Source of the DNA: Misgurnus anguillicaudatus
Lineage: Eukaryota > Chordata > Actinopteri > Cypriniformes > Cobitidae
Length of the DNA stretch: 64,000 nucleotides
Direction: 5' to 3'
Assembly: GCF_027580225.2 (NCBI RefSeq)
Contig: NC_073361.2
Location: 25,004,001 to 25,068,000 of the forward strand
Under the pieces are notes generated by a model, which was given only the letters and a program-made list of their open reading frames with translations, was not told the origin of the DNA and made no database searches. This document shows, one piece after another, positions 22,090 to 34,172 of the stretch. Numbering within the stretch: position 1 is the first letter of the stretch; the number at the start of each line of letters is the position of its first letter. The position numbers were made by a program, and so were the translations under genes.

Positions 22090-24780
22090 AGTGGATCTAG
22101 ACTATTTAATCTGTCAAACAGTTCTCACAGAAGCTTAAATTAGTTTTTGTCAATCTGTTGTTTAATGCTTTAAATAATTAACACAGCATGATTAGAAACT
22201 TAACAAAATAAGTGTGAAAATGAAGCGCTTTACGACGGAGGAACCATAAGAGAGGCAACAGTGTCATCTACTGAGAAAAAATTGAAATTACACTTTGATG
22301 TACCTCAGTCAGACATGTTATAATAAATTCTTTCAGTCACATTGTTTTCATCTAATCAGCATGTCCCATATCTGCTGTATTAGTACTGCTTTGAAGTAAA
22401 CTAACGTTAGTTTTCCTTTATTGTCTTCCTAAGACAATACATTTTTTTATCAATGCTTCTCATTGTGTATTCTTATATTTTTATGAACAAAAATAAATAG
22501 CCTAATTAATTAGACGGAATTTTTGTGTCTTACCTGCGGGTTTAGTTATCGACACAACTGTAAAAGTTGTTCATTTCTCCTTCACAGTTTCCATAACACA
22601 GGTTTTAGTTCCGTCGATTTTCCGTCGAAGGGTTTACAGAGCTGAGCATTCGCAACGTTGAACACGACCATCGACCAAATATGTTGTAGCCTGCAATATA
22701 ATCACCTGAATAAATGCTGTAGGTGTGTTTGACGCGGCACTGCGCAGACCGATCGGAGTATGACATCAAATACCGCGAGATCGATTCGAAAGCTGTGCCT
22801 TTGAATCGCTCTCGCGGTATTTGATGTATATCTCCACTCTAAGTAAAAACAACGAGCGGTACTCACCTGCTTTTAGTCAAAAAAATACATTAGGACAGTA
22901 CTGAACTCAGTTTGTGTTTATCTGTAACTCATGGAGTTGTATTGTTCAAGATATTTTGTTTTTGTGGACAGATTTCAGATTCATGCAGGCCTGCAGACAT
23001 GTCCAATTACATCCATACATTAAAGTAAAAGTCCATGCGGAGGAGACAAAATATATTGCTTGTTGTAGATTTTACTATTGTTTGCATTATATTTAGTAGT
23101 TCAACATAGTTTTGTTGCAAGCATTTATTTTATTAATTGACAAACAAGTCGTGTCTAGAAATATTTTTTCAACAGCAAGCTTGACTTTGAGATGGTGGAT
23201 CTCAGACTACAGCTGGATTCTCTAACCAATTCACACAGAGAAACACTGTCCTTGAAAGGGTCATAGCTAAGTCTTTCAGTGCGGATTCACTAAATATGCA
23301 AAGGTACGCCAACACCTGAATTTTAATCAGCCCCCCCCCCTTTTTTTACATGACACTTCATGCTTCTCTCATACCTGTAGACCTCCAGTACTGAATGTCA
23401 TATCATTATGGATGAAGCCACCATGATGTGCTGTCACATCTCCATGTCAGTCCTAACATAAATGTTACAATACATGTACTTCTAACAGGTTTTCCCTGCT
23501 GGAAAAACAATAAAACAATAATGGTATGGATTGGTGTGTGTTTGGGTGATATTATGTTGTATGATATAGTTTCACAAACCAGTAAAATAAGGATTTTGCT
23601 CAAATGTACATATAAATGATTGCTATAATTTATTCTTTTTTTTTTGTTCTGCATAAAATTTCTATATGATGCATCAATAACTGCCCACTAGAGGGCAGTA
23701 GGTTGACGTCAAACTATAAAAATATGTAATTGCGGTGCAATTTATTCTGCTTTATGTATACAAAACCTATGCATAAAGCAATATTAGTTAAACAAATATT
23801 TTTAAATAGTCTTTATTAAAATATTACAAGAACCTTCTATTTGAAATGATACTTAACATTTTTCTGAGGATTTATTATTGTTATATTTAATTAAGATTTT
23901 ATAGTTAGTCTACTTGCATCTTCTTTCTTTTTTTATTTTATGGTTATTTTTAGGCTTGCATCCGACCTTTTAGTCTTATCTCAGCCAGCTGCATGACAGC
24001 TGGTGCTCAATTCTCAATTTAGCATGTCATCTTTTTTTGTTAAGGTGAACAAAAAACGAATAATCAATCTTTATGGCCGGTTACCACTATTAAAGATCTA
24101 AATGTATTTCCTCCTGCAAACCTGATGAAATCTCCATGGACTCCACAAATCCATTCAAAGCAGTGTCTATCGACTAAATAGTCCCACTCGAAACTTCAAA
24201 CATCAGCAAATCTTTAAGCCAGAGTCCTGTGTGCTGCGGCAGCAGGTTGCGAAAGTGCATCCACAGCCTTTGTAAATTTTGTGAGCCGTATCCCTAAAGA
24301 TTCCCGCCATATTTTTCCAGGCCTCAGCAAGGCATTCATAGCACATGCATTGTTTTTTTGTGTCTCTGGAGCACTGCGCTCACTTCAAGGATAAATGTGA
24401 CTGTTGGTGACCTAGTAAAACTAACAGCCGGCCAGCTTGTGCTCATTGTGTCAGCGTGGCAAAAGGAGGCCCACAGCTACTGCTGTTCTTCACACACTAA
24501 CACTCGTCAGACAGAGCTCATTGTACACCAAGAATGTTCGTCTTTGTCTTAAGAGACTGGCAAATATCCCCTTTACTGTTTCACAACCCCCCTCCAACAC
24601 CATTGGTTGACACCCTTTCCCAACAAAGCCTAAATTATGGGCATGTGGGCACGGAAATGTCATAAATTTGTGCAGGAAAACCACAGTTTATTGGGGGATA
24701 CAAGCGTTAAAGATCAACGTCTAAATGAAACAAACCTGCAGGTTAATGTTAAGCTTAATTTTATACCCATCCAAGAAAAG
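22090..24780. other. 2.7-kb stretch, largely non-repetitive
   Basis: 22758-22838 is a hairpin: ATCAAATACCGCGAGA pairs with TCTCGCGGTATTTGAT. 23676-23705 has a small TGCCCACTAGAGGGCA palindrome. 24100-24560 is balanced in composition and may be conserved. No exon was recognised. Confidence 0.4.
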
Positions 24781-24784
24781 AGGC

Positions 24785-24905
24785 TTATATTTCATCTCAA
24801 AGCACACATTTTACCAGTATGTGTGTTTCCTGGGATCAAACACGTGGGTTTTCTGCACTTGCTAATGCAATGCATTCTCAATTGTGCAACAGGAACACTA
24901 ATTGT
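24785..24905 (-). mobile_element. tRNA-derived SINE fragment
   Basis: On the minus strand CACAATTGAGAATGCATTGC precedes a degenerate B-box GTTTGATCCCAGG and the SINE body. It is related to the copies at 4070 and 32767. Confidence 0.55.
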
Positions 24906-24944
24906 GACATAAATATCTTACTTCACAAGTTTAAAAAAAGGTTA

Positions 24945-25170
24945 AAAATTGTTCCTAGCTGTCACTGGGGCAGTACCCTTTCTAATAGTCATGCTTGTGT
25001 CAGCAAAAATGAAACAATGTGGAAATTTGGGAGGAGGATCCTAATAATTCAGACCTGTCAATCACTCAAGCAACCACCTGCACTGTAAAAATTGCAGCAT
25101 GACGTTAAAACAACTTTGTTTGCCATAAGTTGACATAACTTAAAAAATTAAGTTAAAGTAACATGACTTT
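24945..25170. repeat. Fragments of family E and of a CACTGTAAAAA miniature
   Basis: CTAGCTGTCACTGGGGCAG at 24957 is a family E left end without a partner. CACTGTAAAAATTGCAG at 25081 begins a piece of the CACTGTAAAAA miniature family, also seen at 27615. Confidence 0.45.
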
Positions 25171-25198
25171 TCATCTACCACCCGTGCATACTGTAGCT

Positions 25199-26037
25199 GG
25201 GTGATTCTCGTGAAATTATACTTATGAAGTGTCATGAAACATTTTGATAAAAAAGTAAATGCAAAGTAAGAGTATCAAAATAAGAAGCATACAGTTACAA
25301 ACATCTTTTCATGTACTATTTTGCACATGATTTCAAATGACATCATACAAACCAATTTTGTTGTTTTTTTCCACATTTAAAGGGAAAATTTTAATTACCA
25401 CAACGTGTCCATGACTGGATTTTGGTTCTTTGAGATGGAAATATTTATAATTAAAAAATCTAAAAAATAAAAAGCTTCGGTGCATGTTATACTATAAACA
25501 TTAACAGTAAAGAAACATGTGGTATTTGGTGATTATTGGTTAATGTATAGACAATAATAAGGAATATAAATGTTTTCAAGAAAAATGTTCTCATCCTCCG
25601 CAACAATTTTCAATCATTGTTTAAGCCCTCAAGAACTAACATTTAAAAAAAATGTTGGAAGGGACATAAATGAGTGTGACACTCAAGATGGTTAACAGGT
25701 AAGCAGTTCTTATTTTTTCTCTACAGATAAAAGTTGAAATTTTGTTTGTCATAGTACCTAGACAACTTTTTAGTCCTCATTACCGAAACATGAGATTTTA
25801 AATGCATATATTTAATGTAATATTATGTTGCGGTAATGATAATTTTTTTATAATGATAATCTAAAAAATTAAATAATTCTATAGGAAATATTTTTTAAAT
25901 CCTCTAAAAAATAATGGTCATAGTAAGTTCAGACCTTAATCTTATATGTGCAAAAAATAATTATAATTGGCTTCAAGAGCTTTTTAAAAAATCTGATGCT
26001 GGACACCTTCTAAGTCTGGATTTCATGAGAATCACCC
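25199..26037. mobile_element. Element with GGGTGATTCTC ends, copy 1 (839 bp)
   Basis: GGGTGATTCTCGTGAAAT and ATTTCATGAGAATCACCC are inverted ends. The whole body matches 29902-30640 closely and in the same orientation. It is AT-rich with no coding frame. The inverted match extends into the flanks as GTAGCT/AGCTAC, so the duplication is unclear. Confidence 0.75.
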
Positions 26038-26446
26038 AGCTACTGCCTGGCAACCACAAAACACACTTTCTGATTCACAATTGATCTGATTTATAAATAC
26101 AAAGTCACTAGAATCATTTCTAATAAGCCTAAAAAGTCTTCAGTACCACAATAATCATTATAGTCCCAATAAGGGCACAAAGCCGTCTATGAGATGCATG
26201 TTGCACTGTATAAAAATTCTGTTTGAGATGCAAGACTTTCATGTCAGGAGTTTCAGTCCAAAGCGCAGAAAGACAGACCCAGCGGAGGACAGAGAGTGAG
26301 TGATGTGTGTCAGGGATCTTAAAAATAAGAGAATCTAGACCAGCCTAAAGGTCCAATGCAGAGAATGGGAGTTCTTTAATTTAAACCTTATACAAAAAAC
26401 CTCCACAAAAATGGTTTTGAACATTCATTTTTGGATAATCACATCT

Positions 26447-26950
26447 AAGGGGCCATGGCACAAGACTTTTTAAGATGTCAAATAAATCTTTGGTGTCCCC
26501 AGAGCACATATGTGAAGTTTCAGCTCAAAATACCATATAAATAATTTATTATAGCATGTTAAAATTGACACTTTGTAGGTGTGCAAAAATGTGCCGTTTT
26601 GGGTGTGTCCTTTTAAATGCAAATGAGCTGATAAAATTCAAACACTGATCACAATGATGGTGGTTTGTTGCAATTAAAACTCAATGTGCTTTTCTCTGCA
26701 CTAAATGGCAGTGCTGTGGTTGGATGGTGCAGATTAATGGGTGGTATTATTATAATAGGAGCTCCTTATGACATCATAAGGAGAGCCAAATTTCAACAAC
26801 CTATTTTTTTCATGTACTTGCAGAGAATGGTTTACCAAAACTAAGTTACTGGGTTGATCTTTTTCACATTTTCTAGGTTGATAGAAGCACTGGGGACCCA
26901 ATCATAGCACTTAAACATGGAAAAAGACTGATTTTCATGATATGGCCCGT
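26447..26950. mobile_element. AGGGGACATTC-type element, reverse-oriented copy 2
   Basis: It runs from AAGGGGCCATGGCAC to ATATGGCCCGT and is followed by TTAA (26951-26954). Its order is the reverse complement of 18308-19577, with CCCCAGAGCACATATGTGAAG and TTAAACATGGAAAAAGA as landmarks. It lacks much of the interior of copy 1. 26040-26446 before it holds nothing recognised. Confidence 0.65.
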
Positions 26951-27232
26951 TTAAATGAGGCAATAAATATTACCTGTGGGGTCATTCTATAACTTTCACT
27001 AGATCATTTTTAACAGTTATTTTTCTAACATATTTTCATTTTTTTTTGCTTGACAAACATGCATATTTTAATGCATATAATTTCCAATTTCCAGCATTTT
27101 CTTTCAATTCCCAACTTTCTTTAGATGCATTTAGAAAATTGCAGAATAATATTGCAGAAATGCAATTTAGACACCAAAACACGTCGCTTGTCTGAAAGAA
27201 CATTGCATTTTTGTTAAATATACAGTAGCCTA

Positions 27233-27980
27233 CCGTGCAAAAGTCTTAGGCCACCACCACCAGACTTGTTGTTTTTGAAGTTTTAATGTCCATTCATTTA
27301 TCTTTCAATCTATTTTATTAAGATACAACCAGAAAATTCAGATAATATGTACAAAATATTAAAAAAATTTAATTTTCAGGACTAAATGTTATCTTTAGGC
27401 TCTCTTGGCACTAAACACATCTTGAGCGTTTTTGAGCAGAATGAAGTAAAAATACTAATTCCTTTAAAAATAGAAATTAGGATTTAATTTTATTTAGGTT
27501 TAAGAGATCCTGCAGTTTCCTGCTATTCCTCAAGTGGAAGGGAAGGAGTTAAAACTTGACACATTAGTTTACATGTTTTTTATACAGTTTTTAATATTAT
27601 ATACACATTTCCTGCACTGTAAAAATACGTTGCTGCCTTAAAAATTTTTGTTGGATCAATTTGGATTTACAAGTCATTTCCACTTACTATTATTTATCTC
27701 GACTAGAGATGAGTTGTTATAACTACAGCTGAGTTCTTATAACTTATAAAATTAAGTTGACTTTTCTCAACTATATTTTATAAGTTTTGACAACTCATCT
27801 CTGTTGACATGACTTGTAAATCTGAGTTGATTTAACAAAAAAAATTTAAGGCAGCAAAGTATTTTTTACAATGTTCTGGATGTATTTTATTAAAGAGACT
27901 GAGAAACAATTATATATGATCACTATAACATTGCAAAAACAACAAATCTAATTCTGGCATGGCCTAAGACTTTTGCACAG
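27233..27980. mobile_element. Mariner-like non-autonomous element carrying a foldback miniature
   Basis: CCGTGCAAAAGTCTTAGGCC and GGCCTAAGACTTTTGCACAG are inverted ends. TA precedes the left end; the right flank reads TT, a probable mutation. There is no transposase. The foldback at 27615-27873 interrupts it. Confidence 0.72.
27615..27873. mobile_element. Foldback miniature (CACTGTAAAAATAC ends)
   Basis: CACTGTAAAAATAC at the left pairs with GTATTTTTTACAATG at the right, and complementarity continues through GCTGCCTTAAA, GATTTACAAGTCAT and GAGATGAGTTGT blocks. Nearly the whole 259 bp is one imperfect hairpin. Confidence 0.75.
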
Positions 27981-28023
27981 TTTGCAAATCTCCTTACGAA
28001 AAATTATAAAAGGCGCTGGCAAT

Positions 28024-28225
28024 ACTCTTAAAAATAAAGATGTTTCACAGCAATGCCATAGTAGAACCATTCAGTCAAAGGTTCTTAGAAAAACTACTTC
28101 TTTCATATCTTTTATAATCTAAAAAAAAACCTTTATTCACTACAAAGAACCAAATGGATCTTTTTATGTGAAAGGTTCTTTATAAAACCATATTTTTCAA
28201 TGACATCCTTTATTTTTAAAGAGCG
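28024..28225. mobile_element. Palindromic miniature (CTCTTAAAAATAAAG ends)
   Basis: CTCTTAAAAATAAAG and CTTTATTTTTAAAGAG are inverted ends. AAAGGTTCTT motifs and their complement AAGAACC recur inside. It resembles an abundant zebrafish miniature. Confidence 0.65.
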
Positions 28226-29365
28226 TGTATAAAATGACCCAAGCACCTTTGGTGAAACTTGTGTGTTGCCACCTTTTGTTAAAAACACATAAAACCAACC
28301 ATTGTTATAAACTTACATGATTTTATCAGAATCAAAGATTTAACTGGCCATTATTTTATCCCTTAGATGTTAATACGTGTCCCCTTGGACAGAAAGTGCC
28401 TGCTTTGATCTTGAAAGTATCATGCATGCGTATTAGAAAAATATCAAGCTGGTTAAATTTTGCCACCATCATCAAGTTCATATCCTGCAGAAGTTCCACC
28501 TTCGCCGACAATTACTCAAACCCTGAACGAGTTCCAGCTCCGGCTCGGCTGGTTAATAAAAAATCCCCACTGCACTAAAACCGATATCATTTAAAATTCT
28601 CCTTCTTCCGTGCATCTGGAATATTTCATGAAGTTTCTGCACAAAGAACTCTGGGCTCAAGTTAATTTAACCTTCCCGTTCCCCCGGGCGCAGCCCTCGG
28701 AGGTTTGCTTTTTTTCTCCCTTCTTGTCTTGTAGTTTTGTGAGGGTGGAGGAAACGGTGATGTGGCTATGGGGCATGAGATGCTGTAGGAGGTTAATCTA
28801 ATATCAGACGAGTGAAATCTCAAAGGGAAACAGTGTTATGTTTACACCCCGCGGCATGCTTGCTGCAGCAAAATACCCATAAGCTTCAGATTTTCAGCTC
28901 TTTATTTTGTCAGCTGTATAATCTGAACATTTATCAAATGCATCATCATTGTCATCAAGGTTTTCTTCATCAATAAGATCCCTCTGGCTAGCAGTAGTAG
29001 AGGTTGCTGTTTGAACCACACATCAATGGCGGCCTCTTGCGGCTTAAGAACCAACAGATCCATACAGATTTCCTTATCCTTCTCTTTCAGTGTGTGTGAT
29101 CTCTTTTCGGTAGTTTTTTTTAGGGTAACTGAAAACCCTTGAGAATCATAAAGTGGGGTTGCTGCTATTTTAGAGTGTCTGCATGTGTGTCCTTGTGTCT
29201 GAGATTTCAATGCTGTCTGACTATTCAAAGCACATGTAGCTTACTTGGATTAGCATGTAAATACTATGGTGCACTCATACTGTAGATGGTATAGCCTACC
29301 ATCATTGTACCTCCACAAAACAACAGCACGATCAGTATCTCTTTATACCACAGGGCTATTGGATG
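28226..29365. other. Non-repetitive stretch, candidate conserved block
   Basis: 28480-28760 is balanced to GC-rich (CCCCCGGGCGCAGCCCTCGG near 28681) and has no partner in the window. The ORFs on either strand show no protein features. No exon was recognised. Confidence 0.35.
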
Positions 29366-29600
29366 CTTTATTCTGATTGGTTGAGAAATGTTCCATAGGT
29401 GCGCATTATTTTTCGATAAGTGTACACCTGACCTGTCAAAGGTCTTAAAATAACCACCAGAGCAATGTCTGTGGTAACCGTGGTATAAGCGAAATAATTA
29501 ACTCCGGCCTGTTGAATTATTTGAAAATAATGCACACCCACAATGTAACGGCACAACGCGAAAGGGGTGTGCATTATTTTTTAATAATTCAACGGCCCGT
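29366..29600. mobile_element. TGATTGGTTGAGAAATGTTCC-type repeat, uninterrupted copy
   Basis: The right part is an inverted repeat: GAATTATTTGAAAATAATGC pairs with GCATTATTTTTTAATAATTC. It matches the split copy at 9565-10295 and so dates the insertions there. A further fragment (TTCATTCTGATTGGTCAATT) is at 38195. Confidence 0.6.
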
Positions 29601-29901
29601 CGACATTTACTCCTTATCTATCGAATGATCACTGGCTTTGAAAAGCAGGTCAAGATAAATACTTTGGAATTAAATATAATAATAAAATGTTTAAAATGTC
29701 CATATCTAATCCATGGGCTAAAAATAAGCCAGCATTTTGTAATTTGTCTTCTTTTTTCTTTTTTACTATTACTGTCAGATGGTCAAAATATGTACTCTAG
29801 CTGTCACATGGGGCAACACCCTTTCAAAAAGTACAGCTTTGCACCTAAAGAGATCATATTAGTATCTCAAAGGTACCAAATGTATACATATCTGTTTTAT
29901 T

Positions 29902-30640
29902 GGGTGATTCTCCTGAAATTAGACTTATGAGGTGTCATGAAACATTTTGATAAAAAAGTAAATGCAAAGTAAGAGTATCAAAATAAGCAGCAGTTACAAA
30001 CATCTCTTGACGTATTATTTTGCACATGATTTCAAATGATATCATACAAACCAATTTTGTTGTTTTTTCCACATTTAAGGGGGAAATTTTCATTACCGCA
30101 ACGTGTCCATTCTTGGTTCTTTGACATGGAAATATTTATAATTAAAAAATCTAAAAAATAAAAAGCTTCAGTGCATGTTATACTATAAACATTTACAGTA
30201 AAAAAAACGTGGTATTTGGTGATCATTGGTAAATGAAGAGACAATAATAAGAAATATAAATGTGTCCAAAAAATGTTCATCCTCCGCAGCAATTTTCAAT
30301 CATTGTTTAAGCCCTCAATAAACTAACATTTTCAAAAAAAAAAAAAAAAAATTCTCTCCAGATAAAAGTTGAAATTTTGACAACTTTTTAGTTCTCATTA
30401 CCGAAACACGAGTTTGTAAATGCATATATTTAATGTAATATCAGGTTGCGGTAATGATAATTTTTGATGATAATCTAAAAAATGTAAATAATTCTATAGG
30501 AAATATTTTTAAATCCTCTAAAAATAATGGTTATAGTAAGTTCATACCTTAATCTTATATGTGCAAAGAATTGACCTCAATGGCTTTAAAAAAAAATCTG
30601 ATGCTGGACACCTCCTAAGTCTGGATTTCATGAGAATCAC
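29902..30640. mobile_element. GGGTGATTCTC element, copy 2 (739 bp)
   Basis: It starts GGGTGATTCTCCTGAAAT and ends ATTTCATGAGAATCAC, with the last CCC of copy 1 missing. It is collinear with 25199-26037 apart from several small deletions and a poly(A) run near 30333. Confidence 0.75.
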
Positions 30641-30658
30641 AAATATAGAACTTTTTAA

Positions 30659-30949
30659 AGGTGCAGTGTGTAAATTTTAGCAGCATCTAGTGGTGAGGTT
30701 TCGAATTGCAACCAATGGCTCAGTCCACTGCTCACCCTTTGCTTTTGAAACGCATTAGAGAAGCTACGGTAGCCGACACCGGACAAACATGTCATCGTCC
30801 GAGACAACTTAGTAAAAACGTCTCATTCTAAGGTAATAAAAACATAACGGTTCATTATAAAAAGGTCTTTATACACCCTGATAATATAGTTTTGTATATT
30901 ATTTTGCATTTCTGTCAGGAGATCCTTCTAAAAATTACACACTGCACCT
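30659..30949. mobile_element. TTAA-flanked miniature (AGGTGCAGTGTGTAA ends)
   Basis: TTAA lies at 30655-30658 and 30950-30953. AGGTGCAGTGTGTAAATTTT and the complement of AGGTGCAGTGTGTAATTTTT are the ends, 21 of 22 bases identical. 291 bp, non-coding. Confidence 0.85.
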
Positions 30950-30999
30950 TTAAAGGGTACTGCACCAGTGAGAGCTGGGGTACATACAGTATATTGACA

Positions 31000-32319
31000 A
31001 TTTTTGTAGTACTTTATGCATGCAAGGTACTGTATGGTAGAATTTGCCAACATATCTAAAAACAGCACTGTCTCAAGAAGACCTCCAGGTTAAACAGAAG
31101 GCCTATGTTGATTGGTTAAATCCACGTCTCCCATGAGACACCGTTGCCAGCCTTCTTTGATTTTTGCCTTAAAGGCTCCTTATTATACAGCCGGCCTGTT
31201 AAAATTATTCCCTCGCTGCATTCAATTTGGTGTACAGTAGAACGTGACAGACCGCGTGCGTAGAGGAATATCGGAGTTTCCGACTCAATGATGCAGACCG
31301 TGACAGTTCTTTTCAGATGATAAGGCAAGGTTTATTTAATAAGGACACATAACTGTTAGCTTATGACATGGGTACGTACAAAACAATATCGATACATTTA
31401 AAACCCACAAGTGCTATGAGGATAAATTAAACAAAAAGGGTCACAAATACGGCAATCGTGAGCATTCGCTTCTGAGCGCTACATGCTGCTGAGGGCATAC
31501 GAGACAGAAAGACAAACAGGATAATAGTGGAAAAATGAGAATTTGGAAATCAAATATAAACTCTGATATCCAGTCTCTATATTAAAATTCCCCCGGATAT
31601 TTTGCTACATTTTAATGGTTATGTGATATATGAGGGGAAGGTATGGCAGCAAAGTCATTAAACAGCAAAGAAATCAGGTCAGAAAATCGATTGCTCTCTA
31701 GAAAGTGGTATTCTGAAATGGATGCGTTAAAATAGCTGCCAAAGGATAAAACATAATGTGGGGTGATGATCTTTTCTATTTGATGATATGATATGATGGA
31801 TAGGTCAGAATAGATATCAAAATGAGTCATGTATATTGAATACAACATGTGAATTGTGCTGAAACACAAAAAGAATGAAGCTGTATGGCTGGAGAATGCA
31901 CTCATGCAGAATGTAAATAACACGGTTAAACACCAAACCAGTGCTACCATAGAGACAGTAACTGCAATCGAAACAGATTGTCAGAACACGAATGTCCGGA
32001 TGGAAAACCCCTCATCCTGCAGTTTAAATATCACTTCCATATTTATCAGACAAAATGTGAGTTGAACCACGTGCACATCCTCTTTCCATTCACATGGTAA
32101 AATGAATGAAGAATGAAAACACGTGGCTATTTTGTGAACGTCGCTGAGCAACTATAACAATTTTGTATATTCAGAACTTTATATGTAAGAGGATAAAGGA
32201 CAATTTTAATTAAAAAGAGCTCAAATAAAATGTAATATTTATGCTGGAGCTAGACCCAGTTTATCATTAATTTTCTCTGTTTTCTCAAACACTATATCCC
32301 AAACAGGTGTTTCTATATA
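31000..32319. other. 1.3-kb non-repetitive stretch, no gene seen
   Basis: 31180-31210 has a CCGGCCTGTTAAAATTATT piece of the TGATTGGTT-type repeat. The rest has no recognised feature. The 112-codon frame at 31612-31950 (minus) shows no domain or composition typical of a protein. Confidence 0.4.
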
Positions 32320-32705
32320 TGTGACCCTGGACCAGATTTATACATCACATGAAACTGAATAAATATTTGATAAATGGTTTGTTAGAATGGGACAATATTT
32401 GGATACAACTATTTGAAAATCTGGAATCTGAGGGTGCAAAAAATCTAAATATTGAGAAAATCGCCTTTAAAGTTGTCCAAATTAAGTCCTTAGCAACACA
32501 TATTACTAACGATAAATACATTTTGTATTTATTTACAGTAGAATTTACAAAACATCTTCATGGAACATGATATTTATTTAATATACATAGTGATTTTTGG
32601 CATAAAATCGATAATTTTGACCCATAAAATTTACTGTATATGTGTTGGCAATTGCTACAAATATACCCGTCATACTTATGACTGGTTTTGTGGTCCAGAG
32701 TCACA
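32320..32705. mobile_element. TGTGACCCTGGACCA-type element
   Basis: TGTGACCCTGGACCA at the left and TGGTCCAGAGTCACA at the right are inverted ends, with ATA outside each. GTCATACTTATGACTGG precedes the right end. I know this family as very common in cyprinids. 386 bp, non-coding. Confidence 0.75.
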
Positions 32706-32766
32706 TATTTGAACATATTTTTAAGTTTAAACCAAGTTCAATGTATATTTTGTGAGCCACTCTTGG

Positions 32767-33164
32767 TGTAGCTCAATTGGTAGAGCATTGTGTTAGCAAA
32801 GCAAAGGTCATGGGTTTGATTCCCAGGGAATACACATACATTGTAGAAAGTGAAAGTTGGATCTATTTTAACAAATTACTTTAATTGGTAACACTTAAAA
32901 AATAAATTGTCAACTTAAAATTTCACTTAAAGTGAGAAATGTAAGGTGAATTTTAAATAATTACTTAAATTGGTAACACATAATTGTTACCTTTTTAACT
33001 GAAAGTGTGAAAATAAGTTGAATTTTTTTATGTGTCACCCACTAAAGTTATCTTTTAAGTTTATCCAACCTTCACTTTTGACAGTATATCAAATGTATAA
33101 CTTAAATGCACTTTAAGTCACTTTGGAGTCAAGTGTCTGCCAAAAGCATAAATGTGGATAAATG
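32767..33164 (+). mobile_element. tRNA-derived SINE interrupted by a miniature
   Basis: A-box TGTAGCTCAATTGG (32767-32780) and B-box GGTTTGATTCC (32813-32823) are at about tRNA spacing. The SINE body stops at 32843 and resumes at about 33095 with TATAACTTAAATGCA, matching 17570 onward, down to GTCTGCCAAAAGCATAAATG. Confidence 0.75.
32844..33090. mobile_element. Miniature inside the SINE (AAAGTGAAAGTTGGAT ends)
   Basis: AAAGTGAAAGTTGGAT (32847-32862) and the complement of AAAGTGAAGGTTGGAT (33063-33078) are inverted ends with one mismatch. The interior repeats TTAATTGGTAACAC. The duplication cannot be fixed because the SINE target is itself TGTAT-rich. Confidence 0.65.
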
Positions 33165-34172
33165 AAGAGTTTGGTTCCAAAACATGATAAACGCCATTTA
33201 AAAAAAAAGAGTTACCGCCAAAATCACAGGTCAGTATTAAAAAGTTAATTCTTAATTTTACGCAAAATCCAATATCCGCTGTGTTATTCTGTCATATTTT
33301 CTCCCTTTCTCCCAAAACGCAATAAACACCACTCCTCCTTTTCTGCAGAATGCAATAAATCCGCTCAACAAATCACAGCGCACCATTCCACGCATTGTAA
33401 ACAACAATGGCGGCGCGTTGAGTACACACAGAATCCTAGTTTTCCTCATCTACTTTGTACTTCGTGATCAACAAACAAACAAAACAAAATAATAATTTGA
33501 TGGCATTGATAAACCTGTGGTGGTTTTCTTTGATGGGGAAAAAAACGTAAGCCATTAAAATCTAATAATTTACACGAGAGGCACTCAGGAGACTGAAAAA
33601 ATGTCGGCTGTTGCTTGTTCTCCCGACAACATCAAGCTTCTGTCATGCTAACACATTGACCCCGGGGGGATCTTATGAAAAACTTTCCATTATTTTACTC
33701 AGTCATCGAAAATCAAGCAGGACCAAAACATTTTACAGCTGAACGCTTTAAAAACGTTCAGCGACGACGTCCCAAGGATGACAGCAGCAATGACAGTGTT
33801 ATTAATATTACAAAGTAAGTGCTTTGATTAATGTTTATTTATTTTTTTAATCAGTGTCTACCACTAATTAACTAAATGAATATAACATGGCAAAGATGAA
33901 TGCACATTTATATATTGATTCAATAGATTTATAGCATTTTGAAAAAAACTTGTCATGGATTTATTGCATTTTGTGGAAAAAATTATCGGTTTTTATAATA
34001 AATCTTTGAAAATCAAATCATGGATTTGAATTTTTATGTTATTATAATCGAAAGATGTGACCGTTTGTAACAGAAAATAGTGGTTTACATCTTGTCACTT
34101 TCTTGGTATAGAAAACACGTTTTTACCGAAATTAGTCCAAATGGATTTATTGCGTTTTGGAACCAAACTCTT
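33165..34172. mobile_element. 1.0-kb element with AAGAGTTTGGTTCCAAAAC ends
   Basis: AAGAGTTTGGTTCCAAAAC at the left and its exact complement at the right form a 19-base inverted repeat, continuing imperfectly. It abuts the SINE tail. Repeated TTATTGCATTTTG motifs are found inside. There is no coding frame and no clear target duplication. Confidence 0.75.

Larger units (their letters stand above)
29781..30998. mobile_element. DNA transposon family E, copy 2, carrying two insertions
   Basis: The left end has TGTACTCTAGCTGTCACATG, and the right end is the complement of GTACCCCAGCTCTCAC. Inside lie the GGGTGATTCTC element (29902-30640) and a TTAA miniature (30659-30949), so only about 200 bases of the original are left. 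Confidence 0.65.

Noticed and set aside
32767..32843. tRNA gene
   Set aside because: The boxes are well spaced, but the 5' and 3' ends do not pair into an acceptor stem and the SINE body follows.
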